Source: Spirosoma sp. KCTC 42546
GTDB lineage: Bacteria; Bacteroidota; Bacteroidia; Cytophagales; Spirosomataceae
NCBI RefSeq assembly: GCF_006965485.1
Contig: NZ_CP041360.1
Location: forward strand, 8,412,501 to 8,476,500
DNA length: 64,000 nt
Direction: 5' to 3'
Positions 62,255 to 64,000 of this stretch are shown here, piece by piece (the stretch's first letter is position 1; the number at the start of each line of letters is the position of its first letter). The translations under genes were made by a program, and so were the position numbers. The notes under the pieces are model-generated. The model ran no database searches. It saw only the letters and a program-made list of their open reading frames with translations, and was not told the DNA's origin.

Positions 62255-63732
62255 TGATGAACGAAACGCACACATCAACAAAACGGGAGGTTACTAATTC
62301 GCTGATCAGAACCCAGTCGTATGTAAACGGTACATGGGTAACGGCCGCCAGCGGAGAAACTTTTGACGTGATTGACCCGGCAACCGGTGGCGTCATTGCA
62401 TCTGTTCCCGATATGGGGCAGGCCGATGTACGTGCAGCCATCGAAGTGGCCCATGCGGCTTGGCCCGCTTACCGGGATTTGACGGCTAAAGAACGGTCGA
62501 ATTTGCTCCGGAAATGGTTTTCGCTAATTCTGGAGAACAAGGACGAGTTGGCGCAACTCATGACCATGGAGTGCGGCAAGGTCTTATCGGAAAGCCTCGG
62601 CGAAGTCGACTATGGAGCTTCGTTTATCGAATGGTTTGCCGAAGAAGCGAAACGCACCTACGGCGATGTGATTCCAGCCAATACCAAAGACAAGCGGCTA
62701 GTCGTCATTAAGCAGTCAATTGGTGTAGTGGCAGCTATTACACCCTGGAATTTTCCACTGGCCATGATTACCCGCAAAGTTGGGCCGGCCCTGGCCGCAG
62801 GTAGCCCAGTCATTGTGAAACCACCTTCCGAAACACCACTTACGGCACTGGCCATATCATATCTGGCCGAAAAAGCTGGATTTCCACCGGGCGTTTACAA
62901 TACCGTTACGACCTCCAAAAATGCCGAAGTCGGCCTGGAACTCTGTGAAAACAACAAAGTCCGTAAGCTATCCTTCACGGGCTCAACGGCCATTGGTAAG
63001 CTGTTAATGAGCCAGTGTGCCTCCAACCTGAAGAAAATATCCCTGGAGTTAGGCGGTAATGCCCCCTTTATTGTCTTTGACGATGCCGACATCGATGCAG
63101 CCGTGAAAGGGGCCATGGCATCGAAGTTTCGGAACAATGGGCAAACCTGCGTATGCGTTAATCGACTCTATGTGCATGATAAGGTGTACGATGAATTTGT
63201 CGGCAAGTTATCGGATGCTGTCGCAGCGTTACGGGTTGGTAATGGCCTGGATACCAATTCGCAAATGGGTCCTTTGATCAACGAAAAGGGGCTCAACAAA
63301 GTAAAACACCATCTGGAAGATGCCCTGTCGAAAGGAGCCAAAGTTGTTGTGGGTGGAAACGAGATGGAAGGATTGTTTTTTCAACCCACTGTCCTGACCG
63401 ATATAACACCCGATATGATTATTGCTCGAGAGGAAGTCTTTGGCCCCGTAGCACCCATCGCCCGCTTTACCGACGAGAAAGAGGTGATCCGGTTGGCGAA
63501 TGATACGCCCTACGGTCTGGCGTCTTACTTCTACAGCAAAGATATTTCGCGTTGCTGGCGGGTAGCCGAAGCCCTTGATTATGGCATGGTAGGTATCAAT
63601 GAAGGCATGATTTCAACGGAAGTAGCACCCTTTGGTGGCGTAAAAGAATCAGGCGTGGGCCGCGAAGGCTCAAAGTATGGCATGGACTACTTCATGGAAA
63701 TCAAGTACCTGTGCTTCGGCGGCATTAGCTGA
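62254..63732 (+). CDS. NAD(P)-dependent aldehyde dehydrogenase, succinate-semialdehyde dehydrogenase type
   Basis: The 492-residue enzyme has the aldehyde dehydrogenase motifs TPWNFPLAMITRKVGPALAA, LSFTGSTAIGK, catalytic Glu (LELGGNAPFIVFDDAD) and catalytic Cys (NNGQTCVCVNRLY). It is closest to the GabD group, which includes succinate-semialdehyde, glutarate-semialdehyde and 2-oxoglutarate-semialdehyde dehydrogenases. Coupled translation with the zinc alcohol dehydrogenase suggests a two-step oxidation of an alcohol to an acid. An alternative ATG lies one codon downstream. Confidence 0.92.
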   Translation: MMNETHTSTKREVTNSLIRTQSYVNGTWVTAASGETFDVIDPATGGVIASVPDMGQADVRAAIEVAHAAWPAYRDLTAKERSNLLRKWFSLILENKDELAQLMTMECGKVLSESLGEVDYGASFIEWFAEEAKRTYGDVIPANTKDKRLVVIKQSIGVVAAITPWNFPLAMITRKVGPALAAGSPVIVKPPSETPLTALAISYLAEKAGFPPGVYNTVTTSKNAEVGLELCENNKVRKLSFTGSTAIGKLLMSQCASNLKKISLELGGNAPFIVFDDADIDAAVKGAMASKFRNNGQTCVCVNRLYVHDKVYDEFVGKLSDAVAALRVGNGLDTNSQMGPLINEKGLNKVKHHLEDALSKGAKVVVGGNEMEGLFFQPTVLTDITPDMIIAREEVFGPVAPIARFTDEKEVIRLANDTPYGLASYFYSKDISRCWRVAEALDYGMVGINEGMISTEVAPFGGVKESGVGREGSKYGMDYFMEIKYLCFGGIS

Positions 63733-63740
63733 TAATAAAT

Positions 63741-63870
63741 TCATTAAACACAGAGACACGGAGAACACAGAGTTGTCTTTGTATTATTAATCTACATTTC
63801 CATAGACTGTGACCCACATGATGGAAAGAGATAAATATCTCTGTGTTCTCTGTGCCTCTGTGTTTAATGA
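63741..63870. repeat. 32-nt inverted repeat, ACACAGAG family
   Basis: Arms 63741-63772 and 63839-63870 match over 32 nt with two mismatches. Arms consist of 9-nt words (AACACAGAG, ACACGGAGA, ACACAGAGT). The 66-nt loop contains an inner stem TTTCCAT/ATGGAAA. It separates the aldehyde dehydrogenase from the transporter gene. Confidence 0.85.
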
Positions 63871-63898
63871 CCTTTTTGCCCCTAACTAGACCACCCAC

Positions 63899-64000
63899 AT
63901 GATTGAGCCCATCTACAAAAACGATTCCCCCCAAACTGGTGCGAAGACTCCGTTTTCCATTGCCCGACAACTGTTTCAGGTTCCGGTGATCGTGGCAGCT
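63899..64000 (+). CDS. Probable MFS transporter, 3' end outside window
   Basis: An ATG opens a frame running off the window (34 codons). The N-terminus is polar, followed by FSIARQLFQVPVIVAA, which resembles the start of the first membrane helix of MFS sugar or organic-acid transporters in Bacteroidota. Being last in the second locus, an inner-membrane importer would complete the pathway. The assignment rests on a few residues and the context. Confidence 0.5.
   Translation, partial: MIEPIYKNDSPQTGAKTPFSIARQLFQVPVIVAA

Noticed and set aside
1..64000. tRNA, rRNA, CRISPR array, transposase or prophage genes
   Set aside because: No T-loop-like GGTTCGA clusters, spaced direct repeats or recognisable transposase or phage proteins were seen; a dedicated tRNA scan was not possible.

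Overview
The window looks like a chromosomal segment of a Bacteroidota member of the order Cytophagales, most like Spirosoma and its relatives. The evidence is: two SusC/SusD pairs, an ECF sigma/FecR pair, Bacteroidota-type -7 promoter elements (TAnnTTTG) upstream of fusA, rpsJ and others, few Shine-Dalgarno sequences, an RprX/PhoR-like kinase, an AI-2E family exporter, and DUF4097 and OmpA/PD40 envelope proteins. Base composition is near 50% GC. No rRNA, tRNA, CRISPR array, transposase or phage gene was seen. The first and last genes are cut by the window edges.

Layout. 1-14 kb is mostly envelope and housekeeping: two outer-membrane barrels, a thioredoxin-fold protein, a nicotinamidase-like hydrolase, a Lon-N domain protein, an AI-2E family permease, a PhoB/PhoR-type two-component pair preceded by a Pho-box-like direct repeat, a two-lobed aspartyl protease with PDZ, tpiA, a DUF985 cupin, and an ECF sigma / membrane anti-sigma-like / DUF4097 operon. 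14-30 kb holds a PcrA/UvrD helicase, an OmpA-PD40 protein, a transglutaminase with a small lipoprotein, a coiled-coil membrane protein preceded by a probable small RNA, an Fpg-type glycosylase, a pirin, a divergent Y-family polymerase / S24 regulator pair sharing an operator-like region, an ABC exporter and fusA. 30-38 kb holds a RelE-type toxin-antitoxin pair between fusA and rpsJ, then mutL, two rhomboid proteases, dxs and an aspartate kinase.

38.7-50.6 kb is a polysaccharide utilisation locus: a NarL-type regulator and TPR sensor kinase, SusC, SusD, an IPT/TIG surface glycan-binding protein, a GH26 beta-mannanase and a GH9 endoglucanase. Together they suggest capture and cleavage of beta-mannan, glucomannan or a mixed beta-glucan. 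51.1-64 kb is a second SusC/SusD locus controlled by an ECF sigma/FecR pair and a SusC with an STN signalling domain. It carries no recognisable glycoside hydrolase. It continues instead with a secreted beta-propeller, an exported YhcH-family protein, a 2-hydroxyacid dehydrogenase, a zinc alcohol dehydrogenase, an aldehyde dehydrogenase and the start of a probable MFS transporter. I infer import and oxidation of a small or sugar-acid-like compound.

Across the window many gaps between genes are filled by long near-perfect inverted repeats (arms about 20-37 nt) of several sequence families. Their arms often consist of degenerate words about 9-10 nt long. This is the most unusual non-coding structure here, together with the candidate ~190-nt RNA at 21.3-21.5 kb.
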